A stretch of 64,000 bases of DNA from an uncultured Flavobacteriales bacterium (GCA_943788145.1 CALSPD010000013.1:124001-188000), one strand, 5' to 3'; shown: positions 20,626 to 31,037, counted from the first letter of the stretch. Notes: generated from the sequence alone by a model not told the origin. A program made the numbers and translations.

Positions 20626-21990
20626 TCAATCAAATTTTCGTTTTGCAAACCACTGATCGTACCTGTTTGGTGTTATCGTGAATCCTGCATGGATATTAAA
20701 GAAATTTTCACTCAGGTTTAAGCCCGGAGTTCTCCTTTGAGCAACTTCCGCGCCAATATTGAACATGGATGTTGATCCTGATGCGATGCGCAAAGGAAAA
20801 CCAAGTCCGAAGCTTACCCCGTATCGAAGCGGCTGGCTTCCTGAAATGTTAAGCATGGTTTGTTCGAAGCTAAAGCCAGCTCGATATCTAACAATGCGCA
20901 TGTAGGAGGTCAACGACTTGGTGTCGTATTCAGGGATAAGTTCTGCGCCAAGGCTCAAACGCCTTGAATCATTAAGTCCTGCATTGGCTCCGTCAATTTC
21001 AAGCTTCGACCACATCGTTTGAGTCAAATCTGCCGAAAGCGTCCATTTGTTGTCAAAATTGGCGCTAATTCCAACGCCAAATGTCAAAGGTGTCTTGGTT
21101 ACTCCTCTTATATTCGATGCTAATAATGTGTCAATAATGTTTGGTCGGGTAAACGAATCGCTGAAAGAGTATTCTAGGCGTTCAGAAAAGGTTGTCAAGT
21201 CTGTCCCAGGTCTAACGATAGCGCCTATTGAGAGGAGTGCAAGCGACTTTTCGTATTTAAAGCTGCTGTCTGGCATCATCGTTTTTCGAATAAGGGTGTC
21301 AATATGAGCGAACCTTATTCCTGCATTCCAATCCACATCGCTTATTTCAGTGTTCGATTCTCTGTACAGATTGCTTGCCGCAGCTGCAGAACCAAATTGG
21401 GTTACTCTGTTTTTTGAAATTGTACCAAACATGTAATTGCCATTAACGCCTGCACTTAATACATTAGTTCGCTTTTTATTCGCCAAAATATCAACACCTG
21501 TTCCAATGTGAAGGGCGTTAATACCGCCTTCACCAAAAAATCGATATTCAACATCGCCAAGGTCGGGAATGTTGTCAATCGAGAAAAGGTTGTAACCCAT
21601 GTTTGAATAAGGTGTGAGCCCAAAACTCAAGCCCGCTCGCCTTTTGAATTTTTTGTAATCATTAATAATAGGGAAGGCAAACGAGAAGTTTTGAATCGCA
21701 AATGAGTTTGATGATGAACTAGAGCTATTGTTGCTCAAAGTCAGAATCTCATCTTTTAAATCGAAGTTAAATGCGGGTCGATTGACGTCTGTGTATGAGG
21801 CAGGATTCTGCGGGTTTATAGATGTTGGGTTTATCAATGCGATCGATGCGTGACCCATGGAGGCCATTGCAGTCGTAGCGCTTCGTGTTGGCTCGCCAAG
21901 GCCATAAATGGAATAAGGCGAAAACGTATTCGTTTGACCAAAGCCAAGCGATACGATCGAGAGAAAGAAAACTATAAGTGCCTTGTTCAT
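20626..21990 (-). CDS. Outer membrane protein (FadL/porin-like barrel)
   Basis: FSPYSIYGLGEPTRSATTAMASMGHASIALINPTSINPQNPASYTDVNRPAFNFD pattern, barrel-like C-terminus. Confidence 0.65.
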   Translation of the reverse strand: MNKALIVFFLSIVSLGFGQTNTFSPYSIYGLGEPTRSATTAMASMGHASIALINPTSINPQNPASYTDVNRPAFNFDLKDEILTLSNNSSSSSSNSFAIQNFSFAFPIINDYKKFKRRAGLSFGLTPYSNMGYNLFSIDNIPDLGDVEYRFFGEGGINALHIGTGVDILANKKRTNVLSAGVNGNYMFGTISKNRVTQFGSAAAASNLYRESNTEISDVDWNAGIRFAHIDTLIRKTMMPDSSFKYEKSLALLSIGAIVRPGTDLTTFSERLEYSFSDSFTRPNIIDTLLASNIRGVTKTPLTFGVGISANFDNKWTLSADLTQTMWSKLEIDGANAGLNDSRRLSLGAELIPEYDTKSLTSYMRIVRYRAGFSFEQTMLNISGSQPLRYGVSFGLGFPLRIASGSTSMFNIGAEVAQRRTPGLNLSENFFNIHAGFTITPNRYDQWFAKRKFD

Positions 21991-22721
21991 TCGTTTTTCA
22001 TTGTATAGGCTACAATTCTATCTAAACCTATAAGTACCAAATTTTGGGCTGCAAAAATGGTGTTTTCAATCTGTTGCTCAAAGTAACCCGTGTTACCTCC
22101 TGTTAAGATAACCTTGAGGCCTTGATGCGCTTGAGAAAAATGACGAATAAATCCTTCAATTTCGAATACAGCAGCTTTGCCAACTCCTAATTGCATGGAA
22201 GATGCAGTTGTTGTACCAATAGTTACAGGTATGGCCGAGAAATTTTGTTGAGGAAGCTTTCCGGTGAATTTATGCATAGCATCCAACCGCATTTGAATGC
22301 CAGGCGAAATTGCCCCACCGTGATAAATCCCGTTTTGGTCCACAAAATCGTAAGTGATGCATGTGCCAGCGTCAATGGATAGCGTAGGTTGGTTTGGAAA
22401 CAAGAATTGAGCTCCTATGGCACCGCAAATCCGGTCAATTCCCAGTGTTTCTGGTGTCTCATAGGCTATTTTGATTGGCAGGGTCATGTTTGTATTGACC
22501 ACTATAACGCTATACGACTTACTTAATTCCTTCAGGATTTCCTGATTTAGAATTCGAACACTTGAGATGATCATGTGGTCAAATGGTGCTTGTTTTGCGT
22601 ATTCTGCAATGAGGTTAACCGATAAATCTTCCATAAAAGTGTCAACCTTTATAAGCACTGAATCCTTGAAATAACCAAGTTTGGTGCGAGTATTCCCAAT
22701 GTCTAAACAAAGATTTACCAT
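21987..22721 (-). CDS. coaX: Type III pantothenate kinase
   Basis: LCLDIGNTRTKLGYF; PETLGIDRICGAIGAQFLFP; LSIDAGTCITYDFVD; GGAISPGIQMRLDAMHKFTGKLP. Confidence 0.93.
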   Translation of the reverse strand: MVNLCLDIGNTRTKLGYFKDSVLIKVDTFMEDLSVNLIAEYAKQAPFDHMIISSVRILNQEILKELSKSYSVIVVNTNMTLPIKIAYETPETLGIDRICGAIGAQFLFPNQPTLSIDAGTCITYDFVDQNGIYHGGAISPGIQMRLDAMHKFTGKLPQQNFSAIPVTIGTTTASSMQLGVGKAAVFEIEGFIRHFSQAHQGLKVILTGGNTGYFEQQIENTIFAAQNLVLIGLDRIVAYTMKNE

Positions 22722-22741
22722 GTCAATTTTGAAAATATCGT

Positions 22742-22769
22742 TTTGCGTTCTTTTTAATTTTTACTTTTG
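22742..22769 (+). promoter_or_regulatory. Candidate Bacteroidota-type promoter for tRNA-Phe (TTTG ... TACTTTTG)
   Basis: TTTG at 22742-22745 and TAnnTTTG at 22762-22769, 16 nt apart, about 50 bp upstream of the tRNA. Confidence 0.45.
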
Positions 22770-22818
22770 CCGCCCTATTCATTATGGGAGTTGCTAGTGC
22801 AACATTACCAATAATGAA

Positions 22819-22891
22819 GGTGCGGTAGCTCAGTCGGTAGAGCAAAGGACTGAAAATCCTTGTGTCGGGGGTTCGATTCCCTCCCGCACCA
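22819..22891 (+). tRNA. tRNA-Phe (anticodon GAA)
   Basis: Cloverleaf: acceptor GGTGCGG/CCGCACC, D-arm GCTCAGTCGGTAGAGC, anticodon arm AAGGA-CTGAAAA-TCCTT, T-arm GGGGG-TTCGATT-CCCTC. No 3' CCA encoded (ACCT follows). Confidence 0.95.
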
Positions 22892-22895
22892 CCTC

Positions 22896-22923
22896 AAAAA
22901 AGCGACCCTCGGTCGCTTTTTTT
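22896..22923 (+). terminator. Rho-independent terminator after tRNA-Phe
   Basis: AAAAAAGCGACC-CTC-GGTCGCTTTTTTT. Confidence 0.85.
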
Positions 22924-22991
22924 ATTTCTGCAAATCGAAATACAGCGGACATTCATTAGCTTCCCTTCATTAGACAAAGTAACTTTGTTCG

Positions 22992-23927
22992 ATGAAAAAG
23001 TCACCTCCGACTTTAATCCTTCTCTATGTGCTATTGGGCTATGTTGTAACTCAATTTCTCTGGTGGGGTTATTTGTTGTATGAATTGAACGCGGAAGTAC
23101 TTAGCCTTACTGTGCCTGCCCTTGAAGACGGATCAGGTCGTGATTTGAATCAAAAGTTATTTATGATTTTAGGAGAGGGAACAGTCTTTTTTACCCTTTT
23201 AATCATAGGTGCGTTTTACATCCGAAAGTTTTTATTACGTGAACAGGGGCTTGCTAGGCAAGAGCGAAATTTTTTACTCGCGACCACTCATGAGTTTAAT
23301 TCACCCATTGCTGCTATAAAACTCAACTTGCAGACACTTAAACGAGTAGGTATTACGAGCGAGCAACAAATGCTTATGACGGAATCAGGGTTAACAAACC
23401 TGAACCGTTTGGAAAGCTTGGTTTCTAACATACTAATGGCATCAAGGATAGATGCAGGTAAGATTCAAATGTATTCGGAGGAGGTTGATTTAGGTGAAGT
23501 CGTGACATCAGTATTGAAGCGCTATGAAGGATTGATAAAGGCCGCGGAAATAGAGGTTTATTTGGATTTAAAATCTCAAACAAAATTAAGTCTAGACAAA
23601 AATGCAATGGAAATGGTTCTGGCAAATTTGATTGAAAATGCGATTAAATATGCCTCAAAGTCAAAGCTTTATCTTATCAGTCGAGAGGAATCAAAATATG
23701 TTGAATTAGTGGTGGCAGATACTGGAATTGGTGTGTCTCCAGATAGATTGAAACAAATTTTTCAAAAATTTTATCGCGAACAAAATGAGGAAACAAGAAG
23801 CCAAAAAGGAACAGGTCTAGGGCTGTTTTTAGTGCATGAACTGATTCGACTACACGGAGGTAGAGTTTTTGCGCAAGTGAACGATCCACAGGGGCTTAAA
23901 GTGATAATTAATATACCAAAGAATTAA
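22992..23927 (+). CDS. Sensor histidine kinase
   Basis: Two N-terminal TM segments, LLATTHEFNSPIAAIKLNLQTL (H box), NLIENAIKYA, DTGIGV, GTGLGLFLVHELIRLHGG. Confidence 0.92.
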   Translation: MKKSPPTLILLYVLLGYVVTQFLWWGYLLYELNAEVLSLTVPALEDGSGRDLNQKLFMILGEGTVFFTLLIIGAFYIRKFLLREQGLARQERNFLLATTHEFNSPIAAIKLNLQTLKRVGITSEQQMLMTESGLTNLNRLESLVSNILMASRIDAGKIQMYSEEVDLGEVVTSVLKRYEGLIKAAEIEVYLDLKSQTKLSLDKNAMEMVLANLIENAIKYASKSKLYLISREESKYVELVVADTGIGVSPDRLKQIFQKFYREQNEETRSQKGTGLGLFLVHELIRLHGGRVFAQVNDPQGLKVIINIPKN

Positions 23928-25436
23928 ATGAAGAAAGCAGCATTAATAATATTGGATGGATGGGGTTTAGGAGCGCACAATGATTCTGATGCGATTCATT
24001 TGGCAAATACTCCAAATTTTGATTTATATGCGAACCAATATCCAAATGCAAAGCTTAAGACTTTTGGAGAACACGTAGGATTGCCCGATGGTCAAATGGG
24101 AAATAGTGAAGTGGGACATCTTAATATTGGTGCTGGACGTATCGTCTATCAAGATTTTGCCAGAATTAATAAAGAAGTTGAAACAAGTGCCATAAGTAGC
24201 AATGAAACCTTAACTAAAGCAATTCGTCATACTGAAAGTAAAGGGACGGCTTTTCATTTGATGGGGCTTTGTGGATATGGCGGGGTGCATGCGTCACAAG
24301 ATCATCTCTATGCGCTAATTGATTCGCTGGAAAAGTCTAAGATTGAAAGAATTTATGTTCATGCTTTTTTGGACGGTAGAGACTCCGATCCTAGGGATGG
24401 AAAACAAAACATCATAGATCTTTTGGCTCACCTTGAGGGAAAGAAAGCGAAACTTGTTAGCATCATAGGTCGATACTACGCCATGGACAGAGACCTGCGA
24501 TGGCCAAGGATAAAAAAAGCGTATGACTTACTTGTGAATGGCATTGGTTTAAAAACGTCAAACTTCATAAGTGAAATTGATCAATCTTATGCAAATGGTT
24601 TAACAGATGAGTTTTTTGAACCAGTATTAATTGATTCGTCAGAAGGTAGAATTAATGAGGGCGATACGGTTTTGTGTTTTAATTTCAGGACAGATCGATG
24701 TCGCCAAATAACAACAGCTCTAACTCAGACAGATCTATTTGAATTTGGGATGGTTAAACGGAAGCTTTATTACGTGACAATGACTCGATATGATGAGTCA
24801 TTTAAACACGTGCATGTAATGTATGATAAGCCGAATTTGGTCGGCACCCTGGGTGAAGTTGTTTCTGCAACTGGTCGAACCCAATTACGTATAGCCGAAA
24901 CGGAGAAGTATCCACATGTGACTTTTTTCTTTTCAGGCGGCCGAGAGGAAGTATTCAATTTGGAACAAAGAATCACAGTTGCATCACCCAAGGTGGCCAC
25001 CTACGATTTAATGCCTGAAATGAGTGCAATTACGGTTGCTGATAAATGCATCGAGGCTATCGTTAAAAATGAACCGGATTTTATCTGCCTGAATTTCGCA
25101 AATGCGGATATGGTCGGCCATACAGGGGTGCGAAAAGCGATTATTGATGCAGTTGAAGTAGTTGATTCTTGTTTGAAAAGGGTTGTGGATGCGGCCTTAC
25201 AGCATCATTACGATGTTATCGTAATTGCCGATCATGGCAATGCGGATCAAATTGTGAATCCGGATGGAACTCCTCATACAGCCCATACAACGAACTTGGT
25301 TCCTTGTATTTTTATTTCAGGGTCGGATGAAAGAAAGATTAGGGATGGAATATTAGCTGATGTTGCCCCAACGATCTTGGAAATTATGCATATACCTAAG
25401 CCAAGAGAAATGACAGGCCAGAGTTTATTAAAATAA
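23928..25436 (+). CDS. gpmI: 2,3-bisphosphoglycerate-independent phosphoglycerate mutase
   Basis: ALIILDGWGLG, GLPDGQMGNSEVGHLNIGAGRIVYQD, HAFLDGRD, YYAMDRD.RW, NFANADMVGHTG, ADHGNADQ. Confidence 0.97.
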   Translation: MKKAALIILDGWGLGAHNDSDAIHLANTPNFDLYANQYPNAKLKTFGEHVGLPDGQMGNSEVGHLNIGAGRIVYQDFARINKEVETSAISSNETLTKAIRHTESKGTAFHLMGLCGYGGVHASQDHLYALIDSLEKSKIERIYVHAFLDGRDSDPRDGKQNIIDLLAHLEGKKAKLVSIIGRYYAMDRDLRWPRIKKAYDLLVNGIGLKTSNFISEIDQSYANGLTDEFFEPVLIDSSEGRINEGDTVLCFNFRTDRCRQITTALTQTDLFEFGMVKRKLYYVTMTRYDESFKHVHVMYDKPNLVGTLGEVVSATGRTQLRIAETEKYPHVTFFFSGGREEVFNLEQRITVASPKVATYDLMPEMSAITVADKCIEAIVKNEPDFICLNFANADMVGHTGVRKAIIDAVEVVDSCLKRVVDAALQHHYDVIVIADHGNADQIVNPDGTPHTAHTTNLVPCIFISGSDERKIRDGILADVAPTILEIMHIPKPREMTGQSLLK

Positions 25437-25462
25437 AAAAGGGGGCAAGTGCCCCCTTTTTT
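25435..25462 (+). terminator. Rho-independent terminator between convergent genes (usable on both strands)
   Basis: AAAAAAGGGGGC-AAGT-GCCCCCTTTTTT perfect stem with A/T tracts on both sides. Confidence 0.9.
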
Positions 25463-25479
25463 ATTACTATAACAATTGA

Positions 25480-27711
25480 TTATTGAATAACAATTCGCTC
25501 TACTGACGCACTGTTAGCTCCAATTACTTTAACCATATATACTCCAGAAGCAACTCCAGAAAGGTTAATGTCCATCATTTGGCCATTAGAAACAGAACCA
25601 TTGTTTTGATAAACAATCTCTCCTTTAACAGACTGAACTAGTATTTCAATTTCTTGATTCTGCTCGGCATTGAATACCAAGTTGAATGTACCGTTGTTTG
25701 GATTAGGAATAACATTGAAACCAAAGCTTGATGCATCAATATCACCAACTGAAAGGTTACAGTTGATATCAGTATTCGTGATGTTGAAATCATAGTTAGC
25801 AGTACAGAAGTTACCGTCAGTAACAGTAATGCTATAAGAACCTTCTGCATCAACAACTATTTCATTATCTGTTTCAGCAGTACTCCACTCATAGGTGAAA
25901 TCATTAGAAGATCCGGTTGTTGTAACAATTGGAGTTAAGGTTGCCGTAGAGTTAACGTTATCGCAATCCGCGTCAACAGCGATTACTATCGTTGTTGAAG
26001 TACAAAGCGATGCAGTCCAAGTTTCAATATTGATCATTGGGTTCGTTGTATTCGTCCAACCTGCGATAGTTCCGCTGTTTTGAGTATCAACCCAAACATT
26101 TCCAAAACCAGGATTAGCAGCGCTAGTTGAAGTTCTGATTGTTCCTGCAGAAACTGCATAACCTGCAATTACTTCCGTAACTCCAGCTGGAATTCCTACT
26201 GGATTATCAAAATGAACCATAACAGTTGTGTTTTGATCGCCTTCTACCACTGTGTAATAGGTCTGAGCAACATTAGCTCCGTCATTTAATGGGTTTTCAA
26301 AATCCACTACGATATTTCCGCTTGCGTCATATCCAGTAACGGGATATACGCCAACTTCTGCAACCGATCCAGCTGCTGTTTGGAAATTCGTGTTTGTGCT
26401 TGAATAATATAGGTTAAGAGAAACACCGCTAATAGTATCTACTGTGAATACATCAAATCGTGTGTAAATAGCATAGTTCCCAGTTCCCCAGTAAACACCG
26501 CTAGAGACAACGTCATCATTTCTTGAATACAATCGTTCAGAAACAGCGAAAGATTCTTCGATGATGTTGTCATCCGGGAAATCATCTGTAGAGTCTGCAC
26601 TCACTTCGAAGGAAACGTCATAGTTACCAATAGCAGTTGCAGAAAACCCATTTTCAACGTTAGCCGAATCATAAGAAATAGCAGGGAAAGTAAATGGAGT
26701 TACTTGTGAACTAAAGTTCATAGCTCCGGTTACCGTAGCTTTCATAGTTGCATTAGTCTGAGCAGTAGATCCTAAATTAGCGATCGCAGCACCAAAAACA
26801 ATCGTGTCAGCAGATGCTTGTCTCACTGGAATTTGAGAATAATAGTTATTGAACTGATAATCGCTCAAAAAAGGTCCCCATCCATCAAAGAATACATCAC
26901 CTATTGAAAGGTCATGATCAGGTGGAGTTGTAAGTGCGATATCATCCAACTGCCAGTAATAATAACCAGGCAGGTTAGCGGCTGTATTCGATGCGTAAAG
27001 GAATCGAACTTGACCAGCAGGTTGACCGCCTAAAACGCTTGAAACATCAATTTTGATGAATTCAACATCAGGGCTTATTTCGTTTACTGAATAATAATCC
27101 TCACCATTCCAAACGGTATCCTGAGTAGCGAAACCATCGTTAGTAACTACAACATAAAAGAAAGATTGATAATTTCTTAAATGAGATTCAAAAGTCAATA
27201 GAACTTGTGGATACAAACTGCAATCTATTTGTGGGCTTGTTAAAGCTGCTTGATGATTTGCAGATGACTGTTGCCCATTTCCATTAGCAACTCCACCGTT
27301 ATCCCACCAGTCAGAATCCATAATTACGAATCCGTTAGCTGCTGTAGTAGACTCTATCGGGCCTGTTCCTGAAGCATAAGCTCCTTGAGACCCAACCGTG
27401 TTGTTTGGAGTAGTCGAAGTGCCCCTATACTGCCATCGTTCTTGACCGCTAGACAGGGAAGTGTTTGTCCAACCATTTGTGATTCCTCCAGCGAAATCTT
27501 CGCTCATGATAACGAACCCAAGTTCGTCATTGTAAATTTTGCTTGTCCATGATGGAGATTCCTCTACACCAAGTCGGTAAGAAGTCTCCATGAGTGGAGC
27601 ATGCATGTCCGTAACCCCCAGGTTACTTTTCGATAAATTCTTGTTTGGAGACTGTGCGAAAACAGCTCCAGAAACGATTATCGAACTTAAAAGTAGAATT
27701 CTGTTCTTCAT
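25480..27711 (-). CDS. Secreted T9SS type A sorting domain protein with choice-of-anchor-like domain
   Basis: SEDFAGGITNGWTNTSL N-terminal segment; one SprB-like repeat (FTYEWSTAETDNEIVVDAEGSYSITVTDGNFC); C-terminal FNVIPNPNNGTFNLVF...GVYMVKVIG. Confidence 0.8.
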   Translation of the reverse strand: MKNRILLLSSIIVSGAVFAQSPNKNLSKSNLGVTDMHAPLMETSYRLGVEESPSWTSKIYNDELGFVIMSEDFAGGITNGWTNTSLSSGQERWQYRGTSTTPNNTVGSQGAYASGTGPIESTTAANGFVIMDSDWWDNGGVANGNGQQSSANHQAALTSPQIDCSLYPQVLLTFESHLRNYQSFFYVVVTNDGFATQDTVWNGEDYYSVNEISPDVEFIKIDVSSVLGGQPAGQVRFLYASNTAANLPGYYYWQLDDIALTTPPDHDLSIGDVFFDGWGPFLSDYQFNNYYSQIPVRQASADTIVFGAAIANLGSTAQTNATMKATVTGAMNFSSQVTPFTFPAISYDSANVENGFSATAIGNYDVSFEVSADSTDDFPDDNIIEESFAVSERLYSRNDDVVSSGVYWGTGNYAIYTRFDVFTVDTISGVSLNLYYSSTNTNFQTAAGSVAEVGVYPVTGYDASGNIVVDFENPLNDGANVAQTYYTVVEGDQNTTVMVHFDNPVGIPAGVTEVIAGYAVSAGTIRTSTSAANPGFGNVWVDTQNSGTIAGWTNTTNPMINIETWTASLCTSTTIVIAVDADCDNVNSTATLTPIVTTTGSSNDFTYEWSTAETDNEIVVDAEGSYSITVTDGNFCTANYDFNITNTDINCNLSVGDIDASSFGFNVIPNPNNGTFNLVFNAEQNQEIEILVQSVKGEIVYQNNGSVSNGQMMDINLSGVASGVYMVKVIGANSASVERIVIQ

Positions 27712-27893
27712 AATCTGTTGTTTAGTATTTTAAATGATATCACTATTTCTGATAGAAAATAGACGTCAAATTTAATACACAAGTTTGTCAATCAAGCTTA
27801 TGGTCGATATTAATTTGACGGACATTTAAGTTTAATTGGAGAGCTACATTGTAAATATGCTCACATTAAAATGAAGGAAGAGGACGACCGAAA

Positions 27894-30800
27894 TCAGAAA
27901 ACGATCAAACGAAGTGATTCCCTGTATCCGTTTTCAAATTCAACGGTGACAATGTGAACTCCGGCTGAAAAGAAATTTAATTGTCCTGATTTACCATTTA
28001 TTTCGCAGGTGTATTTTGCATGGCGGCCGAGTAAATCTCTAACTACAATTTGGCGGATTTCAAAATCTGAAATCAAATGAAAGTGATTAAATATAGAACC
28101 AGGGTTCGGAAAAAATTTAGTGCTGGTAAGTTCAGGGCTACTTAGCTGATCGACTCCTAGCGGGTTGTTGCTTAGGTATTTTTCATAATTCAGCGAGCAT
28201 CCGAATTGATCTGTTATGTGCACTGAATAAAACCCAGTGTCTACGTTTACTAAATCTTGGAATCGATTCCCATTACTCCAGGCGTAGTTATAAGGAGGTG
28301 TACCTCCAAAGACAGATAGATATATACTGGCATCTAAGCTCGAAACACCATCGGTGTCACCGAAGATTGAATCGACAGTCATGAAGAATGGAGGCTGCGA
28401 ATAAACTTTAGTACTGAAACTCAAAGTACAGCCCTCATTGTCAGTAATAGTTAGCGCATAGTCGCCTTCAGAAAGATTAGTGATATTGTTGCTTGTTGAA
28501 ACACTTGGTGTCCAAGCGAAGCTATAGGGCTTAGACCCACCATTAACTAAGCATTTAATGGAGCCAGTTGGGTTGTTGTGGCAGGCAATTCCTTGCTCTA
28601 TGAAATCAATGAAAAATGGTTCACCCAATTCTTGGATGGAATAACTTCCAAAACTCTTACATCCAAGGCTATCTGTTACGGTAAGCTCATATTCACCCGA
28701 GTTGACATCGACCAATTGATAACTCGTATCCGCGTTGCTCCATTCAAAGCTGAAAGGGGAATTAATTCCACTTGCACCGATTTCTAAACTCCCAGTTTCC
28801 GAACCATAACATTCGACATCAGAGGTGTTGAGGAGGTTTAAAACAGGTGCGTTTGAGTCATTCAAGAAAACCTTTACAGAAGAGGAACAATTGATTGAGT
28901 CCGAAACCGTAAGTTCATATATTCCAGATTCGAGCGCCTGAATGTTATTTACGCTGTCTCCTGTGTTCCACAGGTATTTGAAAGGTGGTGTTCCAATTGC
29001 TGTTGCTGACAATTTTCCATTGTTAGCCGCGCAACTCGATGGTTGAATACCGACAGCGATATTCAATGGGCTGCTTCCTAGCAAACTAATCGTGGTGTCG
29101 AAATCGCAACCGTTGTCGTCTACTATATTTATAGGATACTGCCCTTGACTCAAGTGAGTAATCTTGTTAACGAAGGCGTTGCCGTTTAAAAATGTTCTAA
29201 GGGGCTCTTGACCGCCACTTGCGTTTAGAAGAATTGCTCCTTTTTGAGTTCCACAGCTGTCCAAGGCGATAATTGGGTTCACGGCAATTTGCTGAGCAAT
29301 TTCTAAGTTGAAAACACGACTATATATACAGTTATTTCCATCCGTTACGATCACCTGGTATGAACCAGCTTCTAAATTATCGATATGGTCAATATTCCCA
29401 GCACCGTTTGACCAGGAATAGGTGGCAAGAAAATTAACATCAATGGCCTCTACTTCAATTTGACCATCGCTGGTTCCCTGGCAACTTTCATTTTTAACTG
29501 TTGCTTGAATGTGTCCAGGGCAATTTTCGTCAACGACAGGAAAAACCAAGCTCAAATTCGGGAAATAAGCCAAATGAATCCATTGCTGTCCTGGATTTTG
29601 ATAATAAGAAATACCATGCGGTGATTTCTTCTTACTAGTTGAGCTAATAACTAAACGATTTGAAACATTGGTTTCAGATTCAAGAATGAACAAATATTTA
29701 CCAGGGTCGAGGACCTTGTTTAATTCGACTCTTATTGACTTTCCAATATCTGTTGAGCTTATAGCTACAGGGGAACTGCTGTAAATAGAAGAAGTCAATG
29801 TGTTGAAGTCAAAAATTTTAACCTTGAATCGCGCACCAACCGTTGTCGTTGGATGAATGCCTATCCAAATCGCTTGGACGGTATCTGATTTAAAAATTTG
29901 ATAAACTGAACCCATCCTAGAGGCCTCGTCTACCATCCAGATTCCGGTACCATCTGAAGTGCCGTCCGTTCTGCTATAAATACTGTCGCTAACCATAAAT
30001 GTGGATGAAAATGAATTATCCAAAATGTTACTGTCGATGGAGTCCGTTAACAGAGTTGAGGTTAGGGTATATGTACCGCTATCGTAAGGTGTATATGTTA
30101 GGTTTTTTCTGAAGTGAACTAACTTTTCATCGCCTGATGCAAAATCGAACGAGGCTGTGGTGTCAGAAAAGGAAACGGGGCCATTGACTTCAACTTTCAG
30201 CCTAGCGTTTTTTTGCTTTAAAGTGCCGTTTTCGACCAAAGCACTAAACTCTAAATGTGCGTGTTGCGCTTGAGATCTCGGCATACTATGTCCCAAATAA
30301 CCTGATGCAGAAATATTGCCTTTGATGCTATAGAATTCAGATAACCGGAAATCATCGGCCGCTTTATTAGCTAGAAAAACATCGTCAATGGCTAAGCCAG
30401 AAGCAAAATTACCATGATCATTGTATCGGAACCTAAACTGAAATCCCTGATCGTAAAATGAGGTGGGGACAATGATTGAATAAGTCTCCCAATTGGCACT
30501 TCCCGGGATTGTGAAAATTGTCATCCAACCCGTACCGTGATCCTTTATCTGCAATTCGGCTGTTTGTGAGCCGCTACCATTTTGATAAGCAGAAAAGCCA
30601 ATTCTTACAAAATCTTGGGTCGATAAATTAAATGCTTTTGAAGTCAAAAGATCTATGCTTTTGTCGCAATTGCATACATCGTCATTCGTTGCAGCGAAAA
30701 AACCATGATGAGGAACTGGCCAAAACCCATTTTCATTGGTTTGTCCAATCTTAGTGCCAGCTGTTACAGAAGCAAATCCTTGATCTCCAGCGCTAAATGT

Positions 30801-31016
30801 CGACCATCCAGCCGGTAAATTGGGCACCGAAACATTATCAAAACCTTCGTAAAAAATAAGCCCTTTTGGCAGTGGGTTTATTGCCCTAGATTCATTTGCA
30901 AAACTTTGTTCAATAGTGGTTCCGCTAAATTTTTGCGCATGCAATCCTAAGGCAAACAAAAGCGAAAACGAAATGACCAAAAGTTTTTTCATGGTTAGAT
31001 CAAAGGTAACGTTCAA
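27894..31016 (-). CDS. Large secreted protein with SprB-like repeats and T9SS sorting domain
   Basis: Choice-of-anchor-like N-terminus (FYEGFDNVSVPNLPAGWSTFSAG), about six YxWSNG...GxYxxxVTDxxGC repeats, C-terminal STKFFPNPGSIFNHFHL...GVHIVTVE. Confidence 0.82.
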   Translation of the reverse strand: MNVTFDLTMKKLLVISFSLLFALGLHAQKFSGTTIEQSFANESRAINPLPKGLIFYEGFDNVSVPNLPAGWSTFSAGDQGFASVTAGTKIGQTNENGFWPVPHHGFFAATNDDVCNCDKSIDLLTSKAFNLSTQDFVRIGFSAYQNGSGSQTAELQIKDHGTGWMTIFTIPGSANWETYSIIVPTSFYDQGFQFRFRYNDHGNFASGLAIDDVFLANKAADDFRLSEFYSIKGNISASGYLGHSMPRSQAQHAHLEFSALVENGTLKQKNARLKVEVNGPVSFSDTTASFDFASGDEKLVHFRKNLTYTPYDSGTYTLTSTLLTDSIDSNILDNSFSSTFMVSDSIYSRTDGTSDGTGIWMVDEASRMGSVYQIFKSDTVQAIWIGIHPTTTVGARFKVKIFDFNTLTSSIYSSSPVAISSTDIGKSIRVELNKVLDPGKYLFILESETNVSNRLVISSTSKKKSPHGISYYQNPGQQWIHLAYFPNLSLVFPVVDENCPGHIQATVKNESCQGTSDGQIEVEAIDVNFLATYSWSNGAGNIDHIDNLEAGSYQVIVTDGNNCIYSRVFNLEIAQQIAVNPIIALDSCGTQKGAILLNASGGQEPLRTFLNGNAFVNKITHLSQGQYPINIVDDNGCDFDTTISLLGSSPLNIAVGIQPSSCAANNGKLSATAIGTPPFKYLWNTGDSVNNIQALESGIYELTVSDSINCSSSVKVFLNDSNAPVLNLLNTSDVECYGSETGSLEIGASGINSPFSFEWSNADTSYQLVDVNSGEYELTVTDSLGCKSFGSYSIQELGEPFFIDFIEQGIACHNNPTGSIKCLVNGGSKPYSFAWTPSVSTSNNITNLSEGDYALTITDNEGCTLSFSTKVYSQPPFFMTVDSIFGDTDGVSSLDASIYLSVFGGTPPYNYAWSNGNRFQDLVNVDTGFYSVHITDQFGCSLNYEKYLSNNPLGVDQLSSPELTSTKFFPNPGSIFNHFHLISDFEIRQIVVRDLLGRHAKYTCEINGKSGQLNFFSAGVHIVTVEFENGYRESLRLIVF

Positions 31017-31037
31017 TCTTCAAGAAGATTATATCCT

